A stretch of 64,000 nucleotides of DNA, from NCBI RefSeq assembly GCF_900141865.1, contig NZ_FQYW01000011.1, positions 52,178 to 116,177 on the forward strand. The letters run 5' to 3'. The notes below the pieces were generated by a model, which worked only from the letters and a program-made list of their open reading frames with translations, did not search any database and was not told the origin of the DNA. The DNA comes from Anaerovibrio lipolyticus DSM 3074. Lineage in GTDB: Bacteria; Bacillota; Negativicutes; Selenomonadales; Selenomonadaceae. Positions 11,766 to 19,837 of the stretch are shown here, piece by piece (within the stretch, counting starts at the first letter, position 1; each line of letters starts with the position of its first letter). The translations under genes were made by a program, and so were the position numbers.

Positions 11766-11797
11766 GCTGTGAAAAATGATTGCTCATTTTCCACAGC
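11766..11797 (-). terminator. Rho-independent terminator downstream of rplL
   Basis: On the minus strand a 14-bp stem with one mismatch (GCTGTGGAAAATGA, loop GCAA, partner arm) is followed by six T. It would end rplJL transcripts before rpoB, or attenuate them, which fits the higher demand for L7/L12 than for RNA polymerase. Confidence 0.87.
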
Positions 11798-11805
11798 CTA
11801 ATGTT

Positions 11806-11949
11806 TATAACGCCATTGTTCAAATTTTTCTTCTTTAGAAGAAAAATCTTCCTATTAGCGTTTCAACGAGCTGGGAGATATTCTCACCATCTGTTGTAGT
11901 TTGTTTTCCCCCACCTAAAGAGGAAAGGGACATCTTAAAGCTCGTTATA
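11806..11949. repeat. Structured repeat, copy 1 (144 bp), in the rplL-rpoB gap
   Basis: The sequence is bounded by TATAACG and its reverse complement CGTTATA. It contains a perfect 11-bp palindrome (ATTTTTCTTCT, TT, AGAAGAAAAAT) and an outer stem AACGAGCT/AGCTCGTT. A related copy is at 55532-55707. Compared with that copy, this one lacks 32 internal bases, and the CCCCCACC hairpin has lost its complementary arm (GGAAAGGG instead of GGTGGGGG). It looks like a degenerate MITE-like or IS200/IS605-end-like element. No transposase is encoded. Confidence 0.7.
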
Positions 11950-11972
11950 GCTTAGAAACTATAAGGCAGAAA

Positions 11973-12341
11973 TTACTTCAGCTCTACAGTTGCACCAGCA
12001 GCCTCGAGGGAACCCTTGAGAGCCTCAGCGTCAGCCTTGGACAGACCTTCCTTAACAGCAGCAGGAGCACCGTCAACCAGAGCCTTTGCTTCCTTCAGGC
12101 CGAGACCAGTAGCCTCACGAACAGCCTTGATTACGTTGATCTTGCCAGCGCCAGCATCCTTCAGGATTACGTCAAACTCGGACTTCTCACCAGCAGCGCC
12201 ACCCTCAGCAGGAGCAGCAGCAGCTACAGCTACAGGAGCAGCAGCGGATACGCCGAACTTCTCCTCAGCAGCCTTTACGAGCTCGGAAAGCTCAAGAACA
12301 GTCAAGTTACCAATTGCCTCTAAAATTTCTTCGTTAGTCAT
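11973..12341 (-). CDS. rplL: 50S ribosomal protein L7/L12
   Basis: This is the 122-residue stalk protein, which recruits translation factors to the ribosome as L10-bound dimers. The N-terminal dimerisation domain ([12 protein letters not shown]) leads into an Ala/Gly/Pro hinge near residues 36-52. The conserved C-terminal domain follows ([20 protein letters not shown], then [15 protein letters not shown]). The start is the ATG preceded by GGAGG at 8 nt. It follows rplJ by 60 bp and is followed by a mobile-like repeat and a terminator rather than directly by rpoB. Confidence 0.97.
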   Translation of the reverse strand: MTNEEILEAIGNLTVLELSELVKAAEEKFGVSAAAPVAVAAAAPAEGGAAGEKSEFDVILKDAGAGKINVIKAVREATGLGLKEAKALVDGAPAAVKEGLSKADAEALKGSLEAAGATVELK

Positions 12342-12401
12342 TTTTATTTCCTCCAATTTTTAACATTAATTTCTTTTTAAATATTTTAAGCAGCGGTCAG
12401 A

Positions 12402-12950
12402 TTAAGCGGATGCCTGCTCTTCCTTCTGCTTGCGAATAGCGTCAAGCACATTGACGATGCTGCGAACCATGTTGCCCATGATACCAACAGTGTTGGAAAC
12501 TGGAGCCTGCATGCTGCCCAGCAGCTTGCCGATGAGGATCTCTCTGGAAGGCAGAGAAGCGATAGCCTTAACTTCGTCAGCACTTACTACCTTACCCTCA
12601 ACGACACCACCCTTGACTACGAGCTTTTCCTCTTCAGCCAGGTTGTTCTTCTTAATGAACTCGCTGATAACCTTTGCAGGAGCAACTGCATCGTCAGCAG
12701 AATATGCCATAGCAGTAGTACCCTCGAGGAATGAAATCATATCATCGAGACCTGCCTCCTTGGCAGCAATACGAGTCATTGTGTTTTTGATTACATGGTA
12801 GGTAACACCAGCCTTACGGAGTTCTACACGCAGTGCAGTATCCTGAGCAACAGTCAGTCCCTTGTAAGAAGTGATGACAGCACCCTTGGAGCTAGTGAGA
12901 ATTTCTTTTAAGTTAGCAACAATTGCCTTCTTCTGTTCTGTAACAGCCAT
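12402..12950 (-). CDS. rplJ: 50S ribosomal protein L10
   Basis: This 182-residue protein is the stalk base; it holds L7/L12 dimers through its C-terminal helix. The start MAVTEQKKAIVANLKE is set by AAAGGAGG just upstream; the open frame continues upstream only through the leader RNA. The N-terminal RNA-binding domain (SYKGLTVAQDTALRVELRKA) and the long C-terminal helix (SIVNVLDAIRKQKEEQASA) are typical. Expression is probably autoregulated through the leader and attenuator at 12983-13105. Confidence 0.97.
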   Translation of the reverse strand: MAVTEQKKAIVANLKEILTSSKGAVITSYKGLTVAQDTALRVELRKAGVTYHVIKNTMTRIAAKEAGLDDMISFLEGTTAMAYSADDAVAPAKVISEFIKKNNLAEEEKLVVKGGVVEGKVVSADEVKAIASLPSREILIGKLLGSMQAPVSNTVGIMGNMVRSIVNVLDAIRKQKEEQASA

Positions 12951-12982
12951 GAATACACCTCCTTTTTTATAATATAAAGAGC

Positions 12983-13015
12983 AAAAACGGCCTCCGGCTG
13001 ATTTACCGGAAGCCG
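12983..13015 (-). terminator. Attenuator hairpin between L10 leader and rplJ
   Basis: A 10-bp GC-rich stem (CGGCTTCCGG with CCGGAGGCCG, one G-U pair) is followed by TTTTT on the minus strand. It lies directly after the L10 leader and about 30 nt before the rplJ ribosome binding site, the usual place for leader-controlled premature termination. Confidence 0.82.
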
Positions 13016-13019
13016 CATA

Positions 13020-13105
13020 TTCATGCGTAAGCATCCGGCCTCGGCAGGCGTCTCCTTTAAATGAAGCCGAAGCTCCATACCTGCTGTCTACAGCCATAGA
13101 CTATT
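13020..13105 (-). promoter_or_regulatory. Ribosomal protein L10 leader RNA
   Basis: The minus-strand RNA shows hallmarks of the L10 leader family (Rfam RF00557). GACAGCAGGTA pairs through AGCAGG/CCTGCC with GCCTGCCGAGG, enclosing a CTTCGGCTTCAT arm. L10, or the L10-(L12)4 complex, binds such leaders to repress rplJL. A TATAAT at 13108-13113 could be the -10 box of a local promoter, although no good -35 box is seen. Confidence 0.8.
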
Positions 13106-13127
13106 TTATTATACAGCCCACAAAAAA

Positions 13128-13811
13128 TCAAGCATGTACTACTGGAACACCCGGGCCCATAGTGGAGCTAATGGTGACAGAGCGGATATACTGACCCTTT
13201 GCAGCAGCCGGTTTTACTCTAATTAATGTATCCATCAAAGCATTGAGGTTCTCTACGAGCTTGTTAGCATCGAAGGAAGCCTTGCCGATAGGGCAATGAA
13301 CATTACCAGCCTTATCAGTACGGTATTCAACCTTACCAGCCTTGATTTCGCTGATTGCCTTGCCAAGATCCATAGTTACAGTACCGAGTTTAGGGTTTGG
13401 CATCAAGCCTCTAGGACCGAGGATTTTACCAAGACGACCAACAGTACCCATCATATCTGGAGTAGCTACAGCGACATCAAAGTCAGTCCAGCCACCCTGG
13501 ATCTTAGTTACGATTTCGTCGGAGCCAACAAAGTCTGCACCTGCAGCCTCTGCCTCTTCAACCTTTGCGCCCTTAGCAAATACTAATACGCGCTTGGACT
13601 TACCAGTACCATGTGGCAGCACGATTGCGCCACGAACCTGCTGATCTGCATACTTAGGATCAACGCCTAAGCGTACATGAAGCTCAATAGTCTCGTCGAA
13701 CTTTGCAGTTGCAGTCTTCTTTACGAGATCAACAGCTTCCTCAACAGTGTAAACTTTACCAGTCTCAAGAAGCTTTACAGCATCCTGATACTTCTTACCT
13801 GCTTTTGCCAT
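13128..13811 (-). CDS. rplA: 50S ribosomal protein L1
   Basis: This 227-residue protein forms the mobile L1 stalk on 23S rRNA and helps release E-site tRNA. Typical segments are present: [29 protein letters not shown] and the C-terminal [15 protein letters not shown]. Length matches the family. It follows rplK by 61 bp in the same operon. The rplA-rplJ gap holds the L10 leader, so rplJL can be controlled separately. Confidence 0.97.
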   Translation of the reverse strand: MAKAGKKYQDAVKLLETGKVYTVEEAVDLVKKTATAKFDETIELHVRLGVDPKYADQQVRGAIVLPHGTGKSKRVLVFAKGAKVEEAEAAGADFVGSDEIVTKIQGGWTDFDVAVATPDMMGTVGRLGKILGPRGLMPNPKLGTVTMDLGKAISEIKAGKVEYRTDKAGNVHCPIGKASFDANKLVENLNALMDTLIRVKPAAAKGQYIRSVTISSTMGPGVPVVHA

Positions 13812-13872
13812 TTTTAAATTTCTCCCTTCGTGGTAATAACGGATTTTCCTCCCACGAGCACGAAATCAATTC

Positions 13873-14298
13873 TTAGTCAACGATTTCGATACCCATGCTG
13901 CGAGCGGTACCCTCGATCATACGAGTAGCAGCCTCAATGCTTGCAGCGTTCAAATCTGCCATCTTGGACTCAGCAATCTCCTGAGCCTTTGCGCGAGGCA
14001 GCTTTGCAACCTTGTTCTTGTTTGGTTCACCAGAAGCCTTTGCCAGACCTGCAGCCTTCTTCAGAAGTACAGCAGCTGGAGGAGTCTTAGTGATAAAGGT
14101 AAAGGATCTATCCTCAAATACAGTAATCTCTACTGGAATGATGAGACCAGCCTGCTTAGCAGTTCTCTCGTTAAATTCCTTAACGAAAGCCATGATGTTA
14201 ACACCAGCCTGACCAAGAGCAGGACCTACTGGAGGAGCTGGAGTAGCCTTGGCAGCCTCAACCTGCAACTTTACCATCTTTGCAACTTTCTTTGCCAT
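13873..14298 (-). CDS. rplK: 50S ribosomal protein L11
   Basis: This 141-residue protein of the GTPase-associated centre binds 23S rRNA and is needed for RelA activation by stalled ribosomes. The proline-rich N-terminal segment ([19 protein letters not shown]) and the C-terminal rRNA-binding domain ([20 protein letters not shown]) are intact. It lies between nusG and rplA in the standard order. Confidence 0.97.
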   Translation of the reverse strand: MAKKVAKMVKLQVEAAKATPAPPVGPALGQAGVNIMAFVKEFNERTAKQAGLIIPVEITVFEDRSFTFITKTPPAAVLLKKAAGLAKASGEPNKNKVAKLPRAKAQEIAESKMADLNAASIEAATRMIEGTARSMGIEIVD

Positions 14299-14324
14299 CT
14301 TATATACACCTCCTTAAAAGGAAA

Positions 14325-14873
14325 TCAGCTTTTCTCTACCTGATCGAAATCAAGTTCAACAGGAGTTTCACGACCGAACATGTCGATAAGAGCCTTAACC
14401 TTGCCCTTCTCGTTGTCCACGGAAACAACCTTTGCTGCGTAATTTTCAAATGAACCGGATTTGATTTTAATGACTTCGCCAACCTCAACATCAATGTTGA
14501 CAACAACCTTGGCTTCGCCCATTCCCATCTTGCTGAGGATGTTTTCCATCTCTGCTTCACCGATAGGTGTAGGATCTGTACCGGAACCAACAAATCCAGT
14601 AACGCCGTCAGTATTTCTTACGTCGAACCATGTCTTTTCGTTGACAATCATCTCGACAAATACATAACCAGGGAAAAGCTTTCTCTTGATTACTTTTTCG
14701 ACGCCGTTCTTCTTTTCGATCTCATCCTTTACAGGAACAAGCACATTGAAGATTTTGTCTTCCAATCCCAAGGAACTAACTTTTCTCTCAAGATTGGACT
14801 TAACCTTATTTTCGTATCCAGAATAGGTATGTACAGCATACCAATGTCTTTCAAGCTTCTTTTCAGATTCCAT
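14325..14873 (-). CDS. nusG: Transcription elongation/antitermination factor NusG
   Basis: The 182-residue NusG contacts the polymerase clamp through its N-terminal NGN domain (HWYAVHTYSGYENKVKSNLE). Its C-terminal KOW domain (GEVIKIKSGSFENYAAKV) links it to Rho or to ribosomal protein S10. The ATG at 14873 is the only possible start, because an in-frame TAG lies upstream, yet it has no adjacent Shine-Dalgarno. A strong GGAGGG 25 nt upstream instead serves a 9-codon ORF (14863-14892) that overlaps this start, which suggests translational coupling. Confidence 0.96.
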   Translation of the reverse strand: MESEKKLERHWYAVHTYSGYENKVKSNLERKVSSLGLEDKIFNVLVPVKDEIEKKNGVEKVIKRKLFPGYVFVEMIVNEKTWFDVRNTDGVTGFVGSGTDPTPIGEAEMENILSKMGMGEAKVVVNIDVEVGEVIKIKSGSFENYAAKVVSVDNEKGKVKALIDMFGRETPVELDFDQVEKS

Positions 14874-14892
14874 ACACTTGGATGCCCAGCAT
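14863..14892 (-). CDS. Possible 9-residue leader ORF overlapping nusG start
   Basis: ATG with GGAGGG and short spacing encodes MLGIQVYGI and then TGA. The stop lies 10 nt inside nusG, in a different frame. Ribosomes finishing here could reinitiate at the nusG ATG. Translation is unproven. Confidence 0.3.
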   Translation of the reverse strand: MLGIQVYGI

Positions 14893-14907
14893 CCCTACCC
14901 TCCAGTC

Positions 14908-15141
14908 TTAACGTAAAATTAGATTAAACAACCTTGTAAAGAACGTATCGCATATCCAAATCAGAGAGCACACAATGAAAACCGTTATGGACACCACAAC
15001 AGTATATCTGCCCAGCTCCTCCTTAGTGGACCAGGATACCTTTTTCATTTCAGCCGAAACTTCACGCAAAAACTGCATAGGGTTAAAACCTGAAGACTTC
15101 GTCTGAACTGCTGACGCTTTATCGTTCGTCAATGCATTCAC
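14908..15141 (-). CDS. secE: Preprotein translocase subunit SecE
   Basis: This 77-residue single-span SecE clamps SecY in the protein-export channel. The amphipathic region (FLREVSAEMKKVSWSTKEEL) precedes one transmembrane helix (VVVSITVFIVCSLIWICDTF), as in short Gram-positive-type SecE. It sits between rpmG and nusG, the conserved order. Confidence 0.95.
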   Translation of the reverse strand: MNALTNDKASAVQTKSSGFNPMQFLREVSAEMKKVSWSTKEELGRYTVVVSITVFIVCSLIWICDTFFTRLFNLILR

Positions 15142-15180
15142 ATCCTGTCTAATATTGCAACCCTTACACTCTACTGCTAA

Positions 15181-15330
15181 TTATTTGGTTTCCTTGTGCA
15201 GTGTGTGCTTCTTGCAGAACTTGCAATACTTGTTGAATTCGATTCTATCTGGATCGTTCTTCTTGTTTTTGTTGGTCTGATAGTTGCGACTCTTGCACTC
15301 AGTGCAGGCCAACGTAACCGCATTGCGCAT
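15181..15330 (-). CDS. rpmG: 50S ribosomal protein L33 (zinc-binding form)
   Basis: This 49-residue L33 starts [18 protein letters not shown] and ends [11 protein letters not shown]. Two CxxC pairs (CTEC and CKFC) show that it is the zinc-containing C+ form. It is the first gene of the rpmG-secE-nusG-rplKA operon. Its frame is distinct from a longer overlapping spurious frame in the same stretch. Confidence 0.95.
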   Translation of the reverse strand: MRNAVTLACTECKSRNYQTNKNKKNDPDRIEFNKYCKFCKKHTLHKETK

Positions 15331-15386
15331 CGTATGCACTCCTTACTATTGAAAATTATGTACACTTAACAAAATGTCACTAACAT

Positions 15387-15415
15387 AATTTATCATAATA
15401 TATTCTGAGTGTCAA
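15387..15415 (-). promoter_or_regulatory. Promoter of the rpmG-secE-nusG operon
   Basis: TTGACA (15410-15415) is followed by a 17-bp spacer and TAAATT (15387-15392), preceded by an extended-10 TG. It lies about 57 bp before rpmG. Confidence 0.7.
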
Positions 15416-15471
15416 CAGACAAGCTCATTAAAATAAAAATGAAGGACATTTCATTTATGGCATAAATAAAA

Positions 15472-15487
15472 CCCCTTTATTAAGGGG
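15472..15487 (-). terminator. Terminator of the tRNA operon
   Basis: A compact hairpin, CCCCTT-TATT-AAGGGG on the plus strand, is followed on the minus strand by TTTTATTTAT. It lies just after tRNA-Met and before the rpmG promoter. Confidence 0.75.
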
Positions 15488-15501
15488 CTAAATTTAGTGG
15501 T

Positions 15502-15578
15502 TGGTGGCTGCGAAGAGATTTGAACTCCTGACACTCCGGGTATGAACCGAATGCTCTAGCCAACTGAGCTACGCAGCC
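15502..15578 (-). tRNA. tRNA-Met (CAT), elongator
   Basis: The cloverleaf is complete, with acceptor GGCTGCG/CGCAGCC, anticodon loop TTCATAC and encoded CCA. It has a paired first base and lacks the initiator hallmarks seen in the copy at 15674-15749. Confidence 0.95.
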
Positions 15579-15585
15579 ATATATA

Positions 15586-15661
<76 letters not shown>

Positions 15662-15673
15662 ATACCAAGCTTT

Positions 15674-15749
<76 letters not shown>

Positions 15750-15768
15750 ATATTCTGAAGATATAAAA

Positions 15769-15853
15769 TGGTGGGCAGGGATGGATTCGAACCATCGTAG
15801 CCTACGGCGACGGATTTACAGTCCGTTCCCTTTAACCACTCGGGCACCTACCC
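15769..15853 (-). tRNA. tRNA-Tyr (GTA)
   Basis: This is a class II tRNA with a long variable arm (CGCCGTAGGCTAC). The anticodon loop TGTAAAT gives GTA. Acceptor GGGTAGG pairs with CCTGCCC, with one G-T pair. CCA is encoded. It is the first gene of the tRNA operon. Confidence 0.95.
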
Positions 15854-15933
15854 AGTATCTTCACTTGGTGGCGGTTATCACTGAGATACACTCTTATCAG
15901 TGCGTCTTTTGTGTTTCCCGCTGACAGGTATAT

Positions 15934-15962
15934 ATACTATCATCTTATTTTGAGTTTGTAAA
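15934..15962 (-). promoter_or_regulatory. Promoter of the Tyr-fMet-Thr-Met tRNA operon
   Basis: TTTACA (15957-15962) is separated by 17 bp from TAGTAT (15934-15939) on the minus strand, about 80 bp upstream of tRNA-Tyr. The leader between them contains the inverted pieces ACTGATAAGAGTG and CTCAGTGATAAC. Confidence 0.65.
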
Positions 15963-15982
15963 GCACTTTTTTTATTTTTTTA

Positions 15983-17275
15983 TTATTTTTTCTTTTTTGC
16001 TCTGTCGCGAAGCCTGCGAGACCTGTCATTACGGCCTTTGTGGGTACTTCCCTTTCTATTTGCATACTTGCTTTTTGCTTTTTTTGCCTGTTGTTTTTCA
16101 GCCTGCTGCTTTTTCAGTGCAAGCTCCTTTTCCCGTTTTTCTCTCTTTATACGGGATGCCAAGCTTCTGCCAGAAATATCCTTGGTAATGTGATTTTTTA
16201 TGCCGGCCTCGATTTTTCTCAACATATTATACTGGCGGGCATTTACAAAGGTAATGGCAACCCCCTGCTGACCTGCACGTCCCGTACGGCCGATGCGGTG
16301 GATATAGCTCTCGGTATCCTGAGGAATATCATAGTTAAATACATGGGTTACTCCCTCAATATCCAGTCCACGGGCTGCAATATCAGTGGTAACCAAAATC
16401 TGGAGCTTGGCCTGACGGAATTTTTTTAACACGTTGGTACGTTGAAGCTGACTAAGCTCACCATGCAGCTCGTCTGCCAGATAGCCCCGCTTGGCCAATG
16501 TCATAGCCACCTGGGACACCCGTGTACGGGTAGAGCAGAAGACCATGGCCAAATATGGCTGCTCCTCATTAATAAGCTCACAGAGCTTGTCCAATTTGGA
16601 TGTTTCCATGGTATCCACCACGCGCTGTTTAATGGTGTCCAAGGTGATATGCTCCGCCTTTATCTCAATGTGCTGAACCTGGACCATATAGCGATGGGCC
16701 AGGGATTTGATACGATCGGGCATAGTGGCGGAAAACAGCATAATCTGCCTGTCCTTGGCCATGGTGGAAAGTATGGTTTCCACATCCTCAATGAAGCCAC
16801 GGCGAAGCATTTCATCTGCCTCGTCGAGAACTATTTTGTTGGTGGTGGAAAAATTCAATGTGCGACGGCGAAGATGATCCAGAATTCTCCCCGGAGTACC
16901 AATAATAACATGGGGATCACGACCCAGCTTATGCTTCTGACGCTCAATATCCTGACCGCCGTATATTGCCAATGAACGCACACCAGTGGCCTTATCCAGA
17001 ATTGCCGCCACTTTGGAAATCTGGATAGTAAGCTCACGGGTAGGAGTGATAATCAAAGTCTGAACATTATCCGCCTGTGTCTTAATCTTGTCATATAAAG
17101 GCAGCAAAAAAGCCAGAGTCTTTCCAGTACCGGTCTGAGCCTGAACAATGGTGTCACGGCCGTTTCTGAGAGCCGGAATAGCCTGCTCCTGGACTGGAGT
17201 GGTCTCTCTTATGCCGATTTTCTTTAAAGCATCACAGAGGGGCTGTGAAACGCTTAATTCTTCAAATAATTTCAT
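15983..17275 (-). CDS. DEAD-box ATP-dependent RNA helicase
   Basis: This 430-residue RNA helicase has all core motifs: Q motif region, AQTGTGKT (motif I), PTREL (Ia), DEAD within VLDEADEML (II), SAT (III) and HRIGRTGRAG (VI). After about residue 365 comes a strongly basic Lys/Arg/Gln tail that probably binds RNA nonspecifically, as in CshA/RhlE-type helicases of ribosome assembly and mRNA decay. There is no RbpA-like RNA-recognition domain. It lies just upstream of the tRNA operon on the same strand and just after the ABC-F gene. Confidence 0.93.
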   Translation of the reverse strand: MKLFEELSVSQPLCDALKKIGIRETTPVQEQAIPALRNGRDTIVQAQTGTGKTLAFLLPLYDKIKTQADNVQTLIITPTRELTIQISKVAAILDKATGVRSLAIYGGQDIERQKHKLGRDPHVIIGTPGRILDHLRRRTLNFSTTNKIVLDEADEMLRRGFIEDVETILSTMAKDRQIMLFSATMPDRIKSLAHRYMVQVQHIEIKAEHITLDTIKQRVVDTMETSKLDKLCELINEEQPYLAMVFCSTRTRVSQVAMTLAKRGYLADELHGELSQLQRTNVLKKFRQAKLQILVTTDIAARGLDIEGVTHVFNYDIPQDTESYIHRIGRTGRAGQQGVAITFVNARQYNMLRKIEAGIKNHITKDISGRSLASRIKREKREKELALKKQQAEKQQAKKAKSKYANRKGSTHKGRNDRSRRLRDRAKKKK

Positions 17276-17337
17276 AATAATCCCTCATATACATATATAC
17301 AGATAGCTCCCCCAAATTGGGGGAGCCAATACAACGC

Positions 17338-18960
17338 TTATTTATTTTCGTACTGTGCAGCCAGACGCTTCTGGAGCTCCTCATCAGCAAGGAAGTCATC
17401 ATAAGTGGTAAACTTATCAAATACACCACCTGGAGTAAGCTCTATAATACGATCAGCTATAGTCTGTACAAACTCATGGTCATGGGATGTAAAGAGCAAG
17501 GTACCCTTAAAGGCAATAAGACCATCATTAAGGGCAGTAATGGATTCCAGATCAAGATGGTTGGTAGGCTCATCCATCAAAAGAACGTTGGCACCACTGA
17601 GCATCATCTTGGACAGCATACAACGAACCCTCTCACCACCGGAGATAACAGAGGCCTTCTTCAAGCTCTCCTCGCCACTGAACAACATACGGCCCAGGAA
17701 ACCACGAACAAAGGATTCATCCGGATCCTTGGAATACTGACGAAGCCAATCGGTCAAGCTCAGTTCGCAGCCCTCGAAATACTGGGTGTTGTCATTTGGC
17801 AAATATGCCTGAGTAGTGGTAACACCCCATTTAAAGGTACCCTCATCTGGCTCCATTTCCCCCATGAGAATCTGGAACAATGCAGTCTTACCAGCACTAT
17901 TAGGGCCAGTAAACGCCACCTTATCCCCCTTCTTCAGGGTGAAGCTTACATTATCAAGGACCTTCTCACCCTCAATAGTCTTGGAAATACCCTCAACTAT
18001 CAACAGCTGATCGCCAGCCTCGCGGTCAGGGGTGAAAGCGATATATGGATAACGGCGGGAAGATGGCTTAATGTCATCAAGGGTAATCTTCTCCAGCAAT
18101 TTCTTACGGGAAGTAGCCTGCTTGGACTTAGAAGCGTTAGCCGCAAAGCGGGCAATAAAGGTCTGTAATTCCTTGATTTTTTCTTCCTTCTTCTTGTTGG
18201 CATCCTTGGCCATCTGCAAAGCCAACTGACTGGAATGGTACCAGAAATCATAGTTACCAACGTAAAGCTGAATCTTGCCAAAGTCCACATCTGCAATATG
18301 TGTACATACCTGATTTAGGAAGTGACGATCATGGGATACTACAATAACGGTATTTTCAAAATCTGCCAGGAAGTCCTCCAACCACTTAATAGATTCCAAA
18401 TCCAAATGGTTGGTAGGCTCGTCAAGAAGAAGAATATCCGGATTGCCGAAAAGAGCCTGAGCCAACAGGACGCGCACCTTCAAATCCGGATCCATCTCGG
18501 ACATCATCTTGTTGTGATGCTCCTCATGGATGCCAAGGCCATTTAACAGCTTTGCCGCATCGGCCTCTGCATCCCAGCCGTTAAGCTCGGCGAATTCTGC
18601 TTCCAGTTCACCGGCACGAATACCATCTTCATCGGAAAAATCCGGCTTAGCATAAATTGCATCCTTTTCTTCCATAATATCTACCAAATGCTGGTTACCC
18701 ATAATAACTGTACGGATAACATCATACTGGTCAAAGGCAAAATGGTCCTGCTTCAGTACGGACATGCGCTCACCAGGAGTAATATCTATGGAACCCTTGG
18801 TAGGCTCAATATCGCCGGAAAGCAGCTTCAGAAAGGTGGATTTACCAGCACCGTTGGCACCAATAACGCCATAGCAGTTTCCCGGAGTAAACTTAATGGA
18901 AACATCCTTAAAGAGCACGCGCTTACCGAACTGGAGTGTAACACCACTTGTTGAAATCAT
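17338..18960 (-). CDS. ABC-F family ATPase (YbiT/YkpA type)
   Basis: This 540-residue soluble protein has two ABC ATPase domains and no membrane span. Walker A motifs are GANGAGKST (about 35) and GPNSAGKTA (about 353). Both halves contain LLMDEPTNHLDLES or LLLDEPTNHLDLES. The second signature is SGGERVR; the first is the degenerate DPDLKVRVLLAQ, as commonly seen in YbiT-like proteins. ABC-F proteins bind the ribosomal E site and rescue or tune stalled translation. The length and linker fit YbiT/YkpA rather than the antibiotic-resistance ARE class. It stands between a cell-wall hydrolase and a helicase. Confidence 0.92.
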   Translation of the reverse strand: MISTSGVTLQFGKRVLFKDVSIKFTPGNCYGVIGANGAGKSTFLKLLSGDIEPTKGSIDITPGERMSVLKQDHFAFDQYDVIRTVIMGNQHLVDIMEEKDAIYAKPDFSDEDGIRAGELEAEFAELNGWDAEADAAKLLNGLGIHEEHHNKMMSEMDPDLKVRVLLAQALFGNPDILLLDEPTNHLDLESIKWLEDFLADFENTVIVVSHDRHFLNQVCTHIADVDFGKIQLYVGNYDFWYHSSQLALQMAKDANKKKEEKIKELQTFIARFAANASKSKQATSRKKLLEKITLDDIKPSSRRYPYIAFTPDREAGDQLLIVEGISKTIEGEKVLDNVSFTLKKGDKVAFTGPNSAGKTALFQILMGEMEPDEGTFKWGVTTTQAYLPNDNTQYFEGCELSLTDWLRQYSKDPDESFVRGFLGRMLFSGEESLKKASVISGGERVRCMLSKMMLSGANVLLMDEPTNHLDLESITALNDGLIAFKGTLLFTSHDHEFVQTIADRIIELTPGGVFDKFTTYDDFLADEELQKRLAAQYENK

Positions 18961-19007
18961 TGTAAAAAAATCCTCTCTATACTGTTTTAAAAATTACTAT
19001 ATATTAA

Positions 19008-19799
19008 TCATGAATTTAAGATTGCATGATAATAATCTAAAATACTTTGGCCATAACCAACTCCTGGTACAGCCCAACGACCATTAAGGTCCTGCCACTG
19101 ATTAAGGGTATTGCTGCCATAAACGCCCCTTACCAGGGAATAACGTGGATCCACCACCGGAGTAGCCGGATTCTTGGTGGAAACATAGGCCAACAGATGC
19201 TGAATATGGGCTCTTACCCCCACCCGTGGGGACCCGAAAAAGGCTCCCTTTACTGTGGCACTGGTGGTTCCCAGACCGCAATAATTATTTTGAGCCGGAA
19301 TAACGGTACCTCCATAGCTGAAAAAGCCTGTTTCCTTCAGAGCCTGTGCAAAGGCGATATCAGGGCGTATGCCCTCTAATGAAGCCTCTTCATAATAATA
19401 GTTTACCAATTCCTCCGGAGTGGTATTAAGGAGCGGATTTGGATTGTTCTTCAAAAGGTATCTTACACACTGCTCCTGAGTTGCCACAGGACTGCCCATA
19501 ATATTCATCTCATCAGATGAGGTTGGCAATACTACCTTTGGCTGCTCCACAGGTGTAGGATGAAGTATCTCCTCTATTCTTTCAGCAAAGCTCTTTTTCT
19601 TCTCAGATGAACTGTTCTTGTCGGTAACCACCTTGGTTTTACCATTATTATATGTTCTCTCTGTAGAAACTGTGGTTTTCTTAACAGGCTCTGCATTACT
19701 ATCAGCAATAGACTTTGCCTCTGTTGCACTGCCACAGCTTAACACTGCCAGCACACCCATGGCACATAAAAAACGGGCACAATTACCTTTTAAAAACAC
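19008..19799 (-). CDS. Exported glucosaminidase-domain peptidoglycan hydrolase
   Basis: This 263-residue secreted protein uses a GTG start, 9 nt after GGGAGG. An N-terminal hydrophobic segment ends VLAVLSCGS, which could be a lipobox (cleavage before Cys) or an ordinary signal peptide. A Lys/Ser/Thr-rich linker runs to about residue 95. The rest is a LytG/FlgJ-like N-acetylglucosaminidase domain: the motif ALKETGFFSYGG carries the catalytic Glu, followed by NNYCGLGTT and GVRAHIQHLLAY. It probably trims glycan strands. Flanking genes give no further clue. Confidence 0.85.
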   Translation of the reverse strand: MFLKGNCARFLCAMGVLAVLSCGSATEAKSIADSNAEPVKKTTVSTERTYNNGKTKVVTDKNSSSEKKKSFAERIEEILHPTPVEQPKVVLPTSSDEMNIMGSPVATQEQCVRYLLKNNPNPLLNTTPEELVNYYYEEASLEGIRPDIAFAQALKETGFFSYGGTVIPAQNNYCGLGTTSATVKGAFFGSPRVGVRAHIQHLLAYVSTKNPATPVVDPRYSLVRGVYGSNTLNQWQDLNGRWAVPGVGYGQSILDYYHAILNS

Positions 19800-19837
19800 C
19801 CCAAAGACCTCCCAATTTTCATTTTAGCATTCTTATT

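Noticed and set aside
12402..13097. Longer rplJ start at 13097
   Set aside because: The extra 49 residues are translated L10 leader and attenuator; the ATG at 12950 has AAAGGAGG and matches the family N-terminus.
15177..15365. 62-codon minus-strand frame over rpmG
   Set aside because: It is in the wrong frame; the 49-codon rpmG frame with CxxC pairs is the real gene.
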